A stretch of 64,000 nucleotides of DNA from the NCBI RefSeq assembly GCF_049060325.1, contig NZ_JBMGPW010000001.1, positions 310,001 through 374,000 on the forward strand, written 5' to 3'. The translations under genes were made by a program, and so were the position numbers. A model generated the notes under the pieces. The model was not told the origin of the DNA. It saw nothing but the letters and a program-made list of their open reading frames with translations, and searched no databases. Of this stretch, positions 24,515-32,406 are shown piece by piece. This DNA is from Vescimonas sanitatis. Lineage in GTDB: Bacteria > Bacillota > Clostridia > Oscillospirales > Oscillospiraceae. Position 1 is the first letter of the stretch. Each line of letters opens with the position of its first letter.

Positions 24515-25879
24515 ATGAAGGCTAAGACCGTGTTTTTCTGCACCGAGTGCGGCAGCGAGAGTCCTCGCTGGTCCGGACGCTGCACGGTGTGCGGCGCATG
24601 GAATTCCATGGTGGAGCAGGCGGCGGAGCGTCCGTCCAAAAACAGCAAAATGTCCCGTGTAAATGCGCCTGTAAAGGTATCTCGCATTACGGATATGCAG
24701 GCGGACGAGGAAATACGTTTCTCCACCGGAATGGGTGAACTGGACCGCGTGCTGGGCGGCGGTGCGGTGAAGGGGTCGCTGGTGCTGGTGGGCGGCGCAC
24801 CCGGTATCGGCAAATCTACCCTGATGCTGCAGATATGCCAGCAGTTGGGGAAGTTTGCTAAGGTGCTGTATGTATCCGGCGAGGAGTCTACCCGTCAGCT
24901 GAAGCTGCGGGCGGAGCGCCTGCGTGTGGACAGCGAAAACCTGTTTGTCCTGTCCGAAACGCGGCTGGGTGATGTGTTGGAGTGTGTACAGCAGGAGCAG
25001 CCCGACATCCTGATTGTGGATTCGATCCAGACCCTGTATAACGAGGAACTGGACGCACCCGCCGGCGGCGTGGGACAGGTGAAGGACTGCACCATGGCGT
25101 TGATGCAGCTGGCGAAGGGGCAGGGGGTCACGGTATTTGTCATTGGCCATGTGAACAAAGAAGGCTCTATCGCCGGACCCAAGGTCTTGGAACACATGGT
25201 GGACTGTGTGCTGTACTTCGAGGGCGACAGGCACATGACATACCGCATCCTGCGGGCGGCAAAAAACCGCTTCGGCGCCACCAACGAGATCGGCGTGTTC
25301 GAGATGCTGGACGCCGGGCTCCGTGAGGTGGAGAACCCCTCAGAAATGCTGCTTTCCGGCCGCCCCGCCGACGCCTCCGGCACCTGTGTTACCTGCGTGA
25401 TGGAGGGCGCGCGGCCCGTGCTGGCGGAGGTGCAGGCCCTGCTGGCGCCCTGTGCCGGGGCACGTCCCATGCGCAGCAGCAACGGCTTTGACTACAACCG
25501 TGCCTCCATGCTGCTGGCGGTACTGGAAAAGCGTGGCAGCCTGAAAGTCAGCCAGTGTGATGCCTATCTGAATATCATCGGCGGCTTGACTTTGGATGAG
25601 CCTGCCGCCGACCTGGCGGCGGTGGTAGCCATCGCCTCCAGTTATTTGGATAAACCTGTCCCCAGCACGATGGCGGCGATAGGGGAGGTAGGTCTTTCCG
25701 GCGAGATACGCAGCATCACCCACATGGAACAACGCCTGTCGGAAGTAAAGCGTTTAGGCTTTACGCAATGCATGGTGCCAGCTCACAAGGTCAAAGATCT
25801 GAAGGCACCCGTTGGTTTGGAGCTTCTTCCGGTGGCGAATATCTCCCGGGCGTTGCAGCTGCTGGCTCGGGGACAATAG
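24515..25879 (+). CDS. radA: DNA repair protein RadA (454 aa)
   Basis: RadA is a RecA-like helicase that processes recombination intermediates. It has the N-terminal zinc finger (CTECGSESPRWSGRCTVC), the Walker A motif GGAPGIGKST at about residues 90-100, the family-specific KNRFG motif (AKNRFGATNEIGVFEM) and a C-terminal Lon-protease-like domain. Length and layout are normal. Its 3' end overlaps, on the other strand, a small cysteine-rich gene. Confidence 0.95.
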   Translation: MKAKTVFFCTECGSESPRWSGRCTVCGAWNSMVEQAAERPSKNSKMSRVNAPVKVSRITDMQADEEIRFSTGMGELDRVLGGGAVKGSLVLVGGAPGIGKSTLMLQICQQLGKFAKVLYVSGEESTRQLKLRAERLRVDSENLFVLSETRLGDVLECVQQEQPDILIVDSIQTLYNEELDAPAGGVGQVKDCTMALMQLAKGQGVTVFVIGHVNKEGSIAGPKVLEHMVDCVLYFEGDRHMTYRILRAAKNRFGATNEIGVFEMLDAGLREVENPSEMLLSGRPADASGTCVTCVMEGARPVLAEVQALLAPCAGARPMRSSNGFDYNRASMLLAVLEKRGSLKVSQCDAYLNIIGGLTLDEPAADLAAVVAIASSYLDKPVPSTMAAIGEVGLSGEIRSITHMEQRLSEVKRLGFTQCMVPAHKVKDLKAPVGLELLPVANISRALQLLARGQ

Positions 25880-25994
25880 GCACATAATGGAGGCAAGGGT
25901 GGGAAGCGCTTGGTTGGCCAATCGCGTTGTCGCAGGTGTCCAGCGTGCACACGCCGTCCTGCTGCCAGCGACAGCTGTCGATGCAGGGTATCAT
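25791..25994 (-). CDS. Small cysteine-rich protein overlapping radA tail to tail (67 aa)
   Basis: A good ribosome site (AAAGGAG) precedes the ATG by eight bases on the minus strand. The first 38 residues contain six cysteines in a pattern C-x3-C, then GVCTLDTC and HPCLHY, which resembles a family of short Clostridia proteins with a CxxC-like metal site. The last 29 residues are Pro/Glu rich and are encoded opposite the end of radA, an 89-bp overlap. The family function is unknown. Confidence 0.6.
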   Translation of the reverse strand: MIPCIDSCRWQQDGVCTLDTCDNAIGQPSASHPCLHYVPIVPEPAAATPGRYSPPEEAPNQRVPSDL

Positions 25995-26076
25995 ACCATC
26001 ACTCCTTTGCCGTAGTTTGGCCTATCATACGTCATTCTATGAAATCAACTGTTACTGCCGCGTAACCCTTTTGTAA

Positions 26077-26104
26077 TTGACATTTTTTTGTATTTTGATA
26101 TACT
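26077..26104 (+). promoter_or_regulatory. Sigma-A promoter before a small membrane protein
   Basis: TTGACA and TATACT are separated by 16 bases, in an A/T-rich region, 59 bases before the ATG at 26163. Confidence 0.75.
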
Positions 26105-26162
26105 TTCTATATAGCGAGATGCAGCAATATCGGTATGTATCGGTATACAAGGAGGAACAAAT

Positions 26163-26387
26163 ATGAAACGTAAAAGTCTCTTCATTGTTCTATTTGTTGT
26201 GGTTTTTGTTGCGGTATACATGATCATGAGCTTTGCTATCCCCGGATTCCGCATCAAATTAGAGGCGGAGCCGGCCGTGGTCTTTGTGGAAACGCTGAAA
26301 ATCCTCTGGCCCTTTAAGGCAGCAGTCTCCCTGATCGCGGCGGTACTTGTCGGCGGTCTGCCGCTGGTACTCGGAAAACGGAAATAA
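26163..26387 (+). CDS. Small two-TM membrane protein (74 aa)
   Basis: AAGGAGG stands eight bases before the ATG. Two hydrophobic helices are seen at residues 5-27 and 47-70, separated by a short loop, with a positive N-terminus and C-terminus (MKRK and GKRK). No family is recognised. A strong bidirectional terminator follows three bases after the stop. Confidence 0.65.
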   Translation: MKRKSLFIVLFVVVFVAVYMIMSFAIPGFRIKLEAEPAVVFVETLKILWPFKAAVSLIAAVLVGGLPLVLGKRK

Positions 26388-26390
26388 GAA

Positions 26391-26426
26391 AAAGCATCCC
26401 CCGGCGCATATGCCGGGGGATGCTTT
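26391..26426. terminator. Bidirectional terminator
   Basis: A perfect 15-bp stem (26391-26405 with 26412-26426, loop GCATAT) is flanked by A and T residues. It lies between convergent genes. Confidence 0.9.
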
Positions 26427-26430
26427 TCGC

Positions 26431-26745
26431 TTATTTTTTCTTCTTGTCAATGGGCTTGCCGTCCATGCCCACGGGCCCCTTGCCGTTGATGGCGCGGTAG
26501 TGGTTCAGCTTGTCCACGCGCTTCTGGCGCTTAAGCTGCTTTTCCTTCTCCTTGGCCTTTTGAGCGGCAGCTTTTTTGTCTGCCTCTTTTTTCTTGCGAT
26601 ACTCGGCCTTCTGCGGATCTTCGTCTTCCACCAGGTCCTTGTACTTTTCCGGATGGCGTGCCCAGTCGATGCGGTAGATCGTCAGAGATACAAATAAAAT
26701 CGCGCCCACGGCGATCATCCCGTAAAAAATAAAATTCCAGAACAT
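26431..26745 (-). CDS. Small membrane protein with a long basic tail (104 aa)
   Basis: The start at 26745 (MFWNFIFYG) is chosen because GGGAGGG lies upstream and a transmembrane helix follows directly (residues 4-25). The rest is a highly charged Lys/Glu/Ala helix (about 40-90) that ends in KKKK. It could bind an acidic surface such as nucleic acid or lipid at the membrane, but nothing specific can be said. Confidence 0.6.
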   Translation of the reverse strand: MFWNFIFYGMIAVGAILFVSLTIYRIDWARHPEKYKDLVEDEDPQKAEYRKKKEADKKAAAQKAKEKEKQLKRQKRVDKLNHYRAINGKGPVGMDGKPIDKKKK

Positions 26746-26848
26746 GGTCAGCAGCGCCCTCCCAAACCTATTTTGTTCAGTATACCGTAAAATTGGCGGC
26801 AATGCAAGTAGTTTTACAAACATGGAGAAGGCCGTGTGGAATTTTCGG

Positions 26849-26877
26849 TTGTTTTTTGCGCCGGCAGGGGGTATAAT
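26849..26877 (+). promoter_or_regulatory. Sigma-A promoter before the first phosphate acyltransferase
   Basis: TTGTTT, a 17-bp spacer and a perfect TATAAT. It lies 58 bases before the start of the gene at 26936. Confidence 0.7.
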
Positions 26878-26935
26878 GGGCCCGTCAAAAGATGGTTTCC
26901 GGGGAAATGGGAGCCAAAAACGGAGGTAAAAGGAA

Positions 26936-27838
26936 ATGTTTACATCTTTTAAAGAATTGGAAGCCTATGTACTGGGCTGCGGCATGAAGAAGCGCATCGC
27001 GCTGGCCAATGCCCACGATGAACCGGCGCTGAGCGCGGTGGTCAACGCCCGCCGCAAGGGCGTTGTCGAGGGTACGCTGGTAGGTAAAAAGAATGAGATC
27101 ATCGCCATGCTGCATGAGATGGGCGAGAGCGAGAAGGACTATGAGATCGTGGATTTCGATGGCGAGGAGCTGGACGCCGCAAAGCTGACGGTGCAGCTGG
27201 TGCGCGAGGGCAAGGCGGATATCCCCATGAAGGGTATTCTCCAAACCTCCAACTTTGCCCGCGCCATTCTGAACAGAGAGACGGGACTGATCCCCGCCAG
27301 CGGCAAGCGCCTGGTGAGCCAGTGCGGCATCTTCGAGTACGAGGGCCGCTTCGTGATGATCACCGATGCCGCCATCAACATCGCCCCCGATGTGGATACC
27401 CAGATCGGCATTGTGGAGAACGCGCTGCCTGTGGCTAACGCGCTGGGGATCGAGTGCCCCAAGGTGGCGGTTCTGTCCGCCGTGGAGAACGTCACCGAGA
27501 AGATGCCCTCCACCGTTTCCGCTAAAGAGATCGCGGAGCGCGGTGTGCCCGGCTGCATCATTTCCGGCCCTCTGGCACTGGACGGTGCTATTTCCATGGA
27601 GTCCGTGAAGCACAAGGCCATCCATGATCCCGTGGCTGGCCAGGCGGACATCCTGCTGGTGCCCTATATCGAGATCGGCAACGTGCTGTATAAGGCCTGT
27701 ACCTACATCGCCTGCAAGACCATGGCCAGCACCATCTGCGGCGCATCCTGCCCCGTGGTCATCACCAGCCGCGCCGACACCCCCGACAGCAAGTATTACT
27801 CCATTCTGATGGCCGTTCTGCGCTGCCTGAAGGCGTAA
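26936..27838 (+). CDS. ptb: Phosphate butyryltransferase-type enzyme (300 aa)
   Basis: It transfers an acyl group from CoA to phosphate, the last CoA step before ATP is made by a kinase. The protein shows the PTA/PTB family features: an N-terminal segment beginning MFTSFKELEAYV, the stretch GILQTSNFARAILNRE, the Ser/Asp-rich ITDAAINIAPD and a C-terminal SRADTPDSKYYSI. The length fits butyryltransferase rather than long acetyltransferases. A second homologue lies at 51161. No kinase gene is adjacent, so the substrate (acetyl, butyryl or branched acyl) cannot be fixed. The next gene begins two bases after the stop. Confidence 0.8.
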   Translation: MFTSFKELEAYVLGCGMKKRIALANAHDEPALSAVVNARRKGVVEGTLVGKKNEIIAMLHEMGESEKDYEIVDFDGEELDAAKLTVQLVREGKADIPMKGILQTSNFARAILNRETGLIPASGKRLVSQCGIFEYEGRFVMITDAAINIAPDVDTQIGIVENALPVANALGIECPKVAVLSAVENVTEKMPSTVSAKEIAERGVPGCIISGPLALDGAISMESVKHKAIHDPVAGQADILLVPYIEIGNVLYKACTYIACKTMASTICGASCPVVITSRADTPDSKYYSILMAVLRCLKA

Positions 27839-27839
27839 T

Positions 27840-28169
27840 ATGGCCACCTCACAGGACTACCTCGATTTCGTTCTGGAGCAGCTGCCGCCGCTGTGGTCGA
27901 TCCGCAGCAGGAAGATGTTTGGGGAGTACATGGTCTATCTGAACGATAAACCGATACTAATGCTCTGCGATAACATGGTTTTCGTGAAAAAACTGCCTGT
28001 TTTGGACGAAATAATGGCAAACTCCCCCTGTGGCTGTCCCTACGAGGGTGCGAAAGAGAGCTACCTTCTGGACATTGAGGACCGTGACTTGACAGAGCGC
28101 GTCCTGAGATTGGCGGAAGCCGCCACCTCCGTCCCCAAGCCCCGCAAAAAGGGGAGAGGGGAGAAGTGA
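27840..28169 (+). CDS. TfoX/Sxy N-terminal domain protein (109 aa)
   Basis: The sequence has the typical RKMFGEYMVYLNDKPILMLCDN core of the TfoX N-terminal domain, followed by a short acidic region and a basic end (KPRKKGRGEK). Proteins with only this domain are widespread and their role is not clear; the link to competence known in gammaproteobacteria cannot be assumed here. It probably shares the transcript of the phosphate acyltransferase. Confidence 0.8.
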   Translation: MATSQDYLDFVLEQLPPLWSIRSRKMFGEYMVYLNDKPILMLCDNMVFVKKLPVLDEIMANSPCGCPYEGAKESYLLDIEDRDLTERVLRLAEAATSVPKPRKKGRGEK

Positions 28170-28171
28170 AT

Positions 28172-28205
28172 ACAGCAAGGGACGGCTTTTGCCGTCCCTT
28201 GCTGT
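28172..28205 (+). terminator. Terminator-like hairpin
   Basis: A perfect 15-bp stem (28172-28186 with 28191-28205, loop TTTT) is three bases after the TfoX-like gene. It has no long T tract, so it may be less efficient. Confidence 0.7.
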
Positions 28206-28226
28206 GTAGCGGGCGATGGAAAGGAA

Positions 28227-28484
28227 CTATTTATTGTTTCTCCGCTTCCATCTGACAAGGAGAATGAGCATGACGGTAAGGGCTATACATGTAACGCCAT
28301 ACATCGCAGCCATCATGTGGTAGCCCACGAAATCAAACCGCTCTGTCCCCGATAGCAGGTATGGCTGTTTACCGGCCTTATGCAGCGCAGCAACGCAGGA
28401 AGTCCCGTTATAAAGGCAAAGGGTACCCAACACCGCGTATATGAACCAGCGCACGATTCTGTTTTTTATGACGTTCACGAACAT
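28227..28484 (-). CDS. Small membrane protein (85 aa)
   Basis: It starts at 28484 (MFVNVIKNR) and overlaps the end of the upstream gene by 10 bases, suggesting an operon. Two hydrophobic helices (about 10-28 and 55-78) flank a polar loop, and the C-terminus is basic (RWKRRNNK). No family is recognised. G+C and codon use are lower than in the neighbouring metabolic genes, which suggests a recently acquired pair. Confidence 0.55.
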   Translation of the reverse strand: MFVNVIKNRIVRWFIYAVLGTLCLYNGTSCVAALHKAGKQPYLLSGTERFDFVGYHMMAAMYGVTCIALTVMLILLVRWKRRNNK

Positions 28485-29140
28485 AGCTCCAACTCCGTTC
28501 TGACCCCATCGCGGTAGCAAAAGATGTGACCCGCCCGCGAAAAGTCTTTATCCGCCTCGACGCAATCGAATTCACAAAAGGATCTTTCCAATCTTTTCGG
28601 CGTATAAAAGAGAGTCTGCGTCTTTAGTCCAAACGCCTCATCCACCACTTCGTTCCACAGGCGAACGGACCAATAACTGCAATTCTTACCGAGACTCCAT
28701 TTGTCTTTCTGGTCAATATACGCTTCGATTATCTTTAGCTGCGGTTCCCCAATATTTACACTTAATGACTTCCTGCCAACGTATCGGTCATACGTTGAGA
28801 TATAGGCTTCTTCCAGATTGAAAAGCAGCCCCGGAAGATCGGAGACGGCCCAAACCGAGAAGGTTATCATCTCGTCATGTTTGATCTCGTGATTCTTTAT
28901 ATACACCGAATGCCCGGACTGATTATCAATGGAAAGCCAGGTATGTCCAAGGCATTTGAGAAACGGCGTGGTTTCACTGTCACCGTTGAATGTGGTGATA
29001 GAGAAAATAATGCCATCGTCCTCACAGGAGATCGTTTTGGATCGGCTTTCGTATACGTTGAAGTCAAACCAAAGGCAAAAAACCGCCGTAAGTGCGAAAG
29101 GGAGGATGATCCATACCATCGATTTCTTCCGTCGCCACAT
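28475..29140 (-). CDS. Secreted or membrane-anchored protein of unknown function (221 aa)
   Basis: A basic N-terminus (MWRRKK) and one hydrophobic helix (residues 8-25) anchor or export it. The remainder is a mixed alpha/beta extracytoplasmic domain with a cysteine near residue 39 and several in the last third (GKNCSYW, SFCEFDC). I do not recognise the family. The low G+C of this gene and its partner contrasts with the region and suggests horizontal acquisition. Confidence 0.55.
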   Translation of the reverse strand: MWRRKKSMVWIILPFALTAVFCLWFDFNVYESRSKTISCEDDGIIFSITTFNGDSETTPFLKCLGHTWLSIDNQSGHSVYIKNHEIKHDEMITFSVWAVSDLPGLLFNLEEAYISTYDRYVGRKSLSVNIGEPQLKIIEAYIDQKDKWSLGKNCSYWSVRLWNEVVDEAFGLKTQTLFYTPKRLERSFCEFDCVEADKDFSRAGHIFCYRDGVRTELELCS

Positions 29141-29556
29141 GCGATCACACTCCTTTGTTAAATCCTACATTTTCTAATACAGCAAGCGGTAATATGTCAC
29201 TGAGCATACTGTAATTATAGAGGAAAATACCCTGTAGTACAAGGCTTTCCCATAATTGGTTTTGTTCAATCTTGACTTGCTTACGCCAGTCTGCTACCAT
29301 GTTGCCACCGAGTTGCCACCGATACCCGCAGGAAGGAGGGGCTTTGAAAAGATAGATACGATTGAACAAAATAAAAATTTTGTTCAATTGAGTGGAGGGT
29401 AACCGCTCTTTTTCATATAGTAAGTCCGTTTTGGACTGATCTCGCCCTGAGTAAGCTATACAAGCCATTACCGGCGATCTGTAGTTGCCGCATGACAGTC
29501 TTGTACAGAATACTGACCCAAATACCCGCCACAGTTTTTTTCAAGGCATTGTACAT
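29141..29556. other. Regulatory and repeat-rich interval before xerC
   Basis: No gene is seen. It contains a promoter-like pair on the plus strand (TTGACT 29272-29277, 17-bp spacer, TACCAT 29295-29300). An 11-bp tandem repeat GTTGCCACCGA is at 29301-29311 and 29312-29322. A perfect inverted repeat lies at 29361-29372 and 29377-29388 (arms ATTGAACAAAAT). One further half-site copy (TTTTGTTCAAT, 29260-29270) abuts the -35 element. The layout resembles operator sites for a regulator. Confidence 0.5.
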
Positions 29557-30591
29557 ATGGATTACCGTACCGATTCGCCCCAGCTGCTGCTGGATTTTCT
29601 CAGCTACCACGAAACCATCAAAGCGCATTCTCAGCGCACCGTGGATGAATACTATCTGGATATGCGAAATTTCTTTCGCTATCTGAAGCAGCAGCGTGAC
29701 CCGGCGCTTGCCTGTAAAGCGTTGGACGAGATCGACATCCGTGACGTGGATATTGACTTCATTTCCCGCATCACATTGACGGACATTTACAGCTATCTGA
29801 CCTATCTTAGCCGTGATCGTGTACAGCACCAAAATAGTGAAATTTCTAACAAAGGTCTGAACGCTGCTTCCCGCGCCCGAAAATTGGCTACAATTCGTTC
29901 GTTTTTTAACTACATTTGCAATAAACGGCATCTTTTGGAAGACAACCCCTGCAAGGACGTGGATACGCCCAAGCAGATGAAGTCCCTCCCCCGCTATCTG
30001 ACGCTGCATGAGTCCCTTTCCCTGCTGGAGAGCGTAGATGGCGCCAACTGTGAGCGTGACTACTGCATTCTGACGCTGTTTTTGAACTGCGGACTGCGTA
30101 TCTCGGAGCTGATCGGCCTGGATATCACGGATATTCATGACGATGCCCTGCGTGTGCTGGGCAAAGGCAATAAGGTCCGTGTGGTCTATCTCAATCAGGC
30201 CTGCAAGGATGCGCTTGCGCGGTATATGGCGGTACGCCGGCCCATTACCGGGCGGGATAAAAACGCACTGTTTCTCTCCGGGCAGAATAGGCGCATCAGT
30301 CGTTCTATGGTCCATGCGCTGGTGAAAAAACACCTGTCCGCCGCCGGGTTAGACAGTGAAAAGTATTCCAGCCACAAGCTGCGCCACACCGCTGCCACAT
30401 TGATGCTGCAAAACGGCGTGGACGTGAAGGCGGTGCAGGAGGTCCTGGGGCACGAACACCTGAATACCACGGAGATCTACACGCATATTGACAACGAGGC
30501 GCTGCGTGTAGCTGCAAAGGCAAATCCCTTGTCACACGTGAAGATGAAAGGGAAAATTGAAGACAGTGACAGTAAAAAGGCGGAGGATTGA
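29557..30591 (+). CDS. xerC: Tyrosine recombinase, XerC-type (344 aa)
   Basis: Tyrosine recombinases of this type resolve chromosome dimers. An N-terminal SAM-like domain (residues about 5-125) precedes the catalytic domain with the residues R in CGLRISE, K in GKGNKVR, H-x-x-R in HKLRHTAATL, H in LGHEHL and Y in EIYTHI. The start at MDYRTD is chosen because upstream codons are not conserved-looking. It is not next to a mobile element boundary, so a housekeeping role is more likely than a phage integrase. The terminator overlaps its stop codon. Confidence 0.8.
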   Translation: MDYRTDSPQLLLDFLSYHETIKAHSQRTVDEYYLDMRNFFRYLKQQRDPALACKALDEIDIRDVDIDFISRITLTDIYSYLTYLSRDRVQHQNSEISNKGLNAASRARKLATIRSFFNYICNKRHLLEDNPCKDVDTPKQMKSLPRYLTLHESLSLLESVDGANCERDYCILTLFLNCGLRISELIGLDITDIHDDALRVLGKGNKVRVVYLNQACKDALARYMAVRRPITGRDKNALFLSGQNRRISRSMVHALVKKHLSAAGLDSEKYSSHKLRHTAATLMLQNGVDVKAVQEVLGHEHLNTTEIYTHIDNEALRVAAKANPLSHVKMKGKIEDSDSKKAED

Positions 30592-30604
30592 CCTCCGCCT
30601 TTTT
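30574..30604 (+). terminator. Rho-independent terminator overlapping the xerC stop
   Basis: A perfect 13-bp stem (30574-30586 with 30592-30604, loop ATTGA) begins with A residues and ends with five T. The stop codon TGA (30589-30591) is inside the loop. Confidence 0.9.
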
Positions 30605-30633
30605 GTATTTTGCATATTGAAAACCACCCAATA

Positions 30634-30705
30634 GAGGTGTGGCCGGATCATATTCATATGCTTCTTGAGATCCCGCCCAAAATCACGGTTTCGAGCTTTG
30701 TGTGA
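30634..30705 (+). pseudogene. Remnant of an IS200-type transposase (TnpA)
   Basis: One frame reads IEVWPDHIHMLLEIPPK followed by ITVSSF and a stop. This is the conserved HUH block (His-x-His) of IS200/IS605 TnpA enzymes with the usual IPPK-x-SVSS continuation. Nothing else of the enzyme is present, so it is a short scar of a lost insertion sequence. Confidence 0.7.
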
Positions 30706-30732
30706 TATACACCCGGCTTCGCCGAGGGATAT

Positions 30733-30864
30733 TTATTTGTTCATTTCCTTGGCCTTCCCCTGCTGCTTTTTCAGCCGTTCTCCCACCTTTTTCATCAGGC
30801 GCAGACACAGCGCCGAGCTGGCAGCCAACAGCACCGTTCCCGCCAAAAACTCTTTCTTTTTCAT
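30733..30864 (-). CDS. Small hydrophobic peptide (43 aa)
   Basis: A good ribosome site (AAAGGAG) lies before the ATG at 30864. The peptide begins MKKKEFLAGTVLLAASSALC, has one hydrophobic segment (residues 6-23) and a basic helical tail. It may be a small membrane protein. The function is unknown. The interval 30865-31190 upstream of it contains AT-rich sequence and promoter-like elements for both directions but no further gene. Confidence 0.5.
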   Translation of the reverse strand: MKKKEFLAGTVLLAASSALCLRLMKKVGERLKKQQGKAKEMNK

Positions 30865-31149
30865 ATACCGGCTCCTTTCTATGCCTACCGTTTTTTGCAA
30901 TATAGCACATTACGATCCCGTTTGCAAATGTGTCGCAGGTCAATTTTGCCGAACGGTTCAATATATCACAGAGTTTGTCGAAAACTTCACATTTTCTGCC
31001 GATTTTTGTGACCACTTTTCGTTGTGGTTTTGACGGTACAGCGCCTTAAATTTTTGGCGGGTTCACCAAAAATCAACGCACTGACGATTTCTGCCCTTCC
31101 TCTTTATTTACTTTACCGGGGAAATGTGCTTTAATAAGGCTGTACGTTC

Positions 31150-31180
31150 AGGCGCATTTGCGCCTCAACAAAATTTGAGG
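31150..31180 (+). promoter_or_regulatory. Mutually exclusive leader hairpins before the aminotransferase
   Basis: One hairpin pairs AGGCGC (31150-31155) with GCGCCT (31160-31165). A second pairs CCTCAA (31163-31168) with TTGAGG (31175-31180). They share the bases 31163-31165, so only one can form. The second includes the start of the ribosome site (GAGGAGGAAAAG) and would hide it. This could be a small translational switch. Confidence 0.4.
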
Positions 31181-31191
31181 AGGAAAAGTAC

Positions 31192-32376
31192 ATGGTACAG
31201 TTTGCAAGTAGAATGAACCTGCTGAAGGGCTCCGAGATCCGCGAGCTTCTGAAGCTGACGGCACAGCCCGACATACTCTCCTTTGCCGGCGGCATGCCCG
31301 CTCCCGAACTGTTTCCCGTGGAGCAGATGATGGAGGCCTCTATCGCCGTTCTAAAGGAGCATGGCCGCGAGGCTCTGCAGTATTCCACCACCGAGGGCTT
31401 CCCCCGCCTGCGCGAGCAGATCGCTGAGCGTATGCTGGCCAAGAACAATATCCACACCGACAAGGATCACATCCTCGTCACCTCCGGTTCTCAGCAGGGT
31501 CTGGACTTCTCTGCCCGCGTGTTCCTGAACCCCGGCGACGTGGTTCTGCTGGAGAGCCCCTCCTATCTGGGCGCCGTCAATGCGTTCAAGGCCTGTGAGC
31601 CCAAGTTCATCGAAGTTCCCACCGACGACGGCGGCATGATGATGGACGAGCTGGAGAAGATCCTGGCCACCACCGAGCGCGTGAAGATGATCTACGTCAT
31701 TCCCGATTTCCAGAACCCCACCGGCCGCACCTGGGATCTGGATCGCCGTCATAAGTTCATGGAGATCATTAACCGCTATGAGATCCCCGTCATCGAGGAT
31801 AACCCCTACGGCGAGCTGCGCTTCGAGGGTGAGTATATGCCCGCACTGAAGAGCCTGGACACCAAGGGTCTGGTGATCTATCTGGGCACCTTCTCCAAGA
31901 TCCTGGCTCCCGGCTACCGTTTGGGCTGGGTCTGCGCCGAGGATGAGATCCTGGCTAAGTACAACTTCATGGAGCAGGCTGCCTCTCTGCAGGCATCTAC
32001 CATCGGCCAGATGGAGACCTCCAAGTGGATCGATATGTTCGATCTGGACGCCCACGTCAACACCATCCGTGAGTGCTACCGCAAGCGCCGTGCCGTGATG
32101 CTGGAGACGCTGGCCAAGGAGCTGCCCGAGCCCTGCACCTTCACCCGTCCCGACGGCGGTCTGTTCGCATGGGTCGTTCTGCCCGAGTACATGGACGCCA
32201 AGGATCTGCAGATGAAGTGCCTTGCCAAGAAGGTGGCCTTCGTTCCCGGCGGCTCCTTCTTCCCCAACGGCGGCCACGACAACACCCTGCGTCTGAACTA
32301 CAGCTGCATGCCCGAGGATAAGATCGTCAAGGGTATCACAGCGCTGTGCCAGACCATCCGCGAAAATCTTCGCTAA
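31192..32376 (+). CDS. PLP-dependent aminotransferase, class I/II (394 aa)
   Basis: The enzyme exchanges amino and keto groups, probably of branched-chain or other amino acids with 2-oxoglutarate. Key features are SGSQQGLDFSARV near residues 100-110 (PLP phosphate binding), DFQNPTG, EDNPYGELRF, and the Schiff-base lysine in GTFSKILAPGYRLGW. The layout is closest to the 2-aminoadipate/valine aminotransferase branch (MocR-like catalytic domain without the regulator part). It stands before a ferredoxin-dependent 2-oxoacid oxidoreductase operon, which suggests that it supplies the 2-oxoacid substrates. Confidence 0.85.
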   Translation: MVQFASRMNLLKGSEIRELLKLTAQPDILSFAGGMPAPELFPVEQMMEASIAVLKEHGREALQYSTTEGFPRLREQIAERMLAKNNIHTDKDHILVTSGSQQGLDFSARVFLNPGDVVLLESPSYLGAVNAFKACEPKFIEVPTDDGGMMMDELEKILATTERVKMIYVIPDFQNPTGRTWDLDRRHKFMEIINRYEIPVIEDNPYGELRFEGEYMPALKSLDTKGLVIYLGTFSKILAPGYRLGWVCAEDEILAKYNFMEQAASLQASTIGQMETSKWIDMFDLDAHVNTIRECYRKRRAVMLETLAKELPEPCTFTRPDGGLFAWVVLPEYMDAKDLQMKCLAKKVAFVPGGSFFPNGGHDNTLRLNYSCMPEDKIVKGITALCQTIRENLR

Positions 32377-32406
32377 CAGTCAAGATATAAGGAGACGACG
32401 CATCCC

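Noticed and set aside
29557..30591. xerC as the integrase of the prophage or of another island
   Set aside because: It is 6 kb from the prophage end, separated by host genes, and no attachment repeats are found around it.
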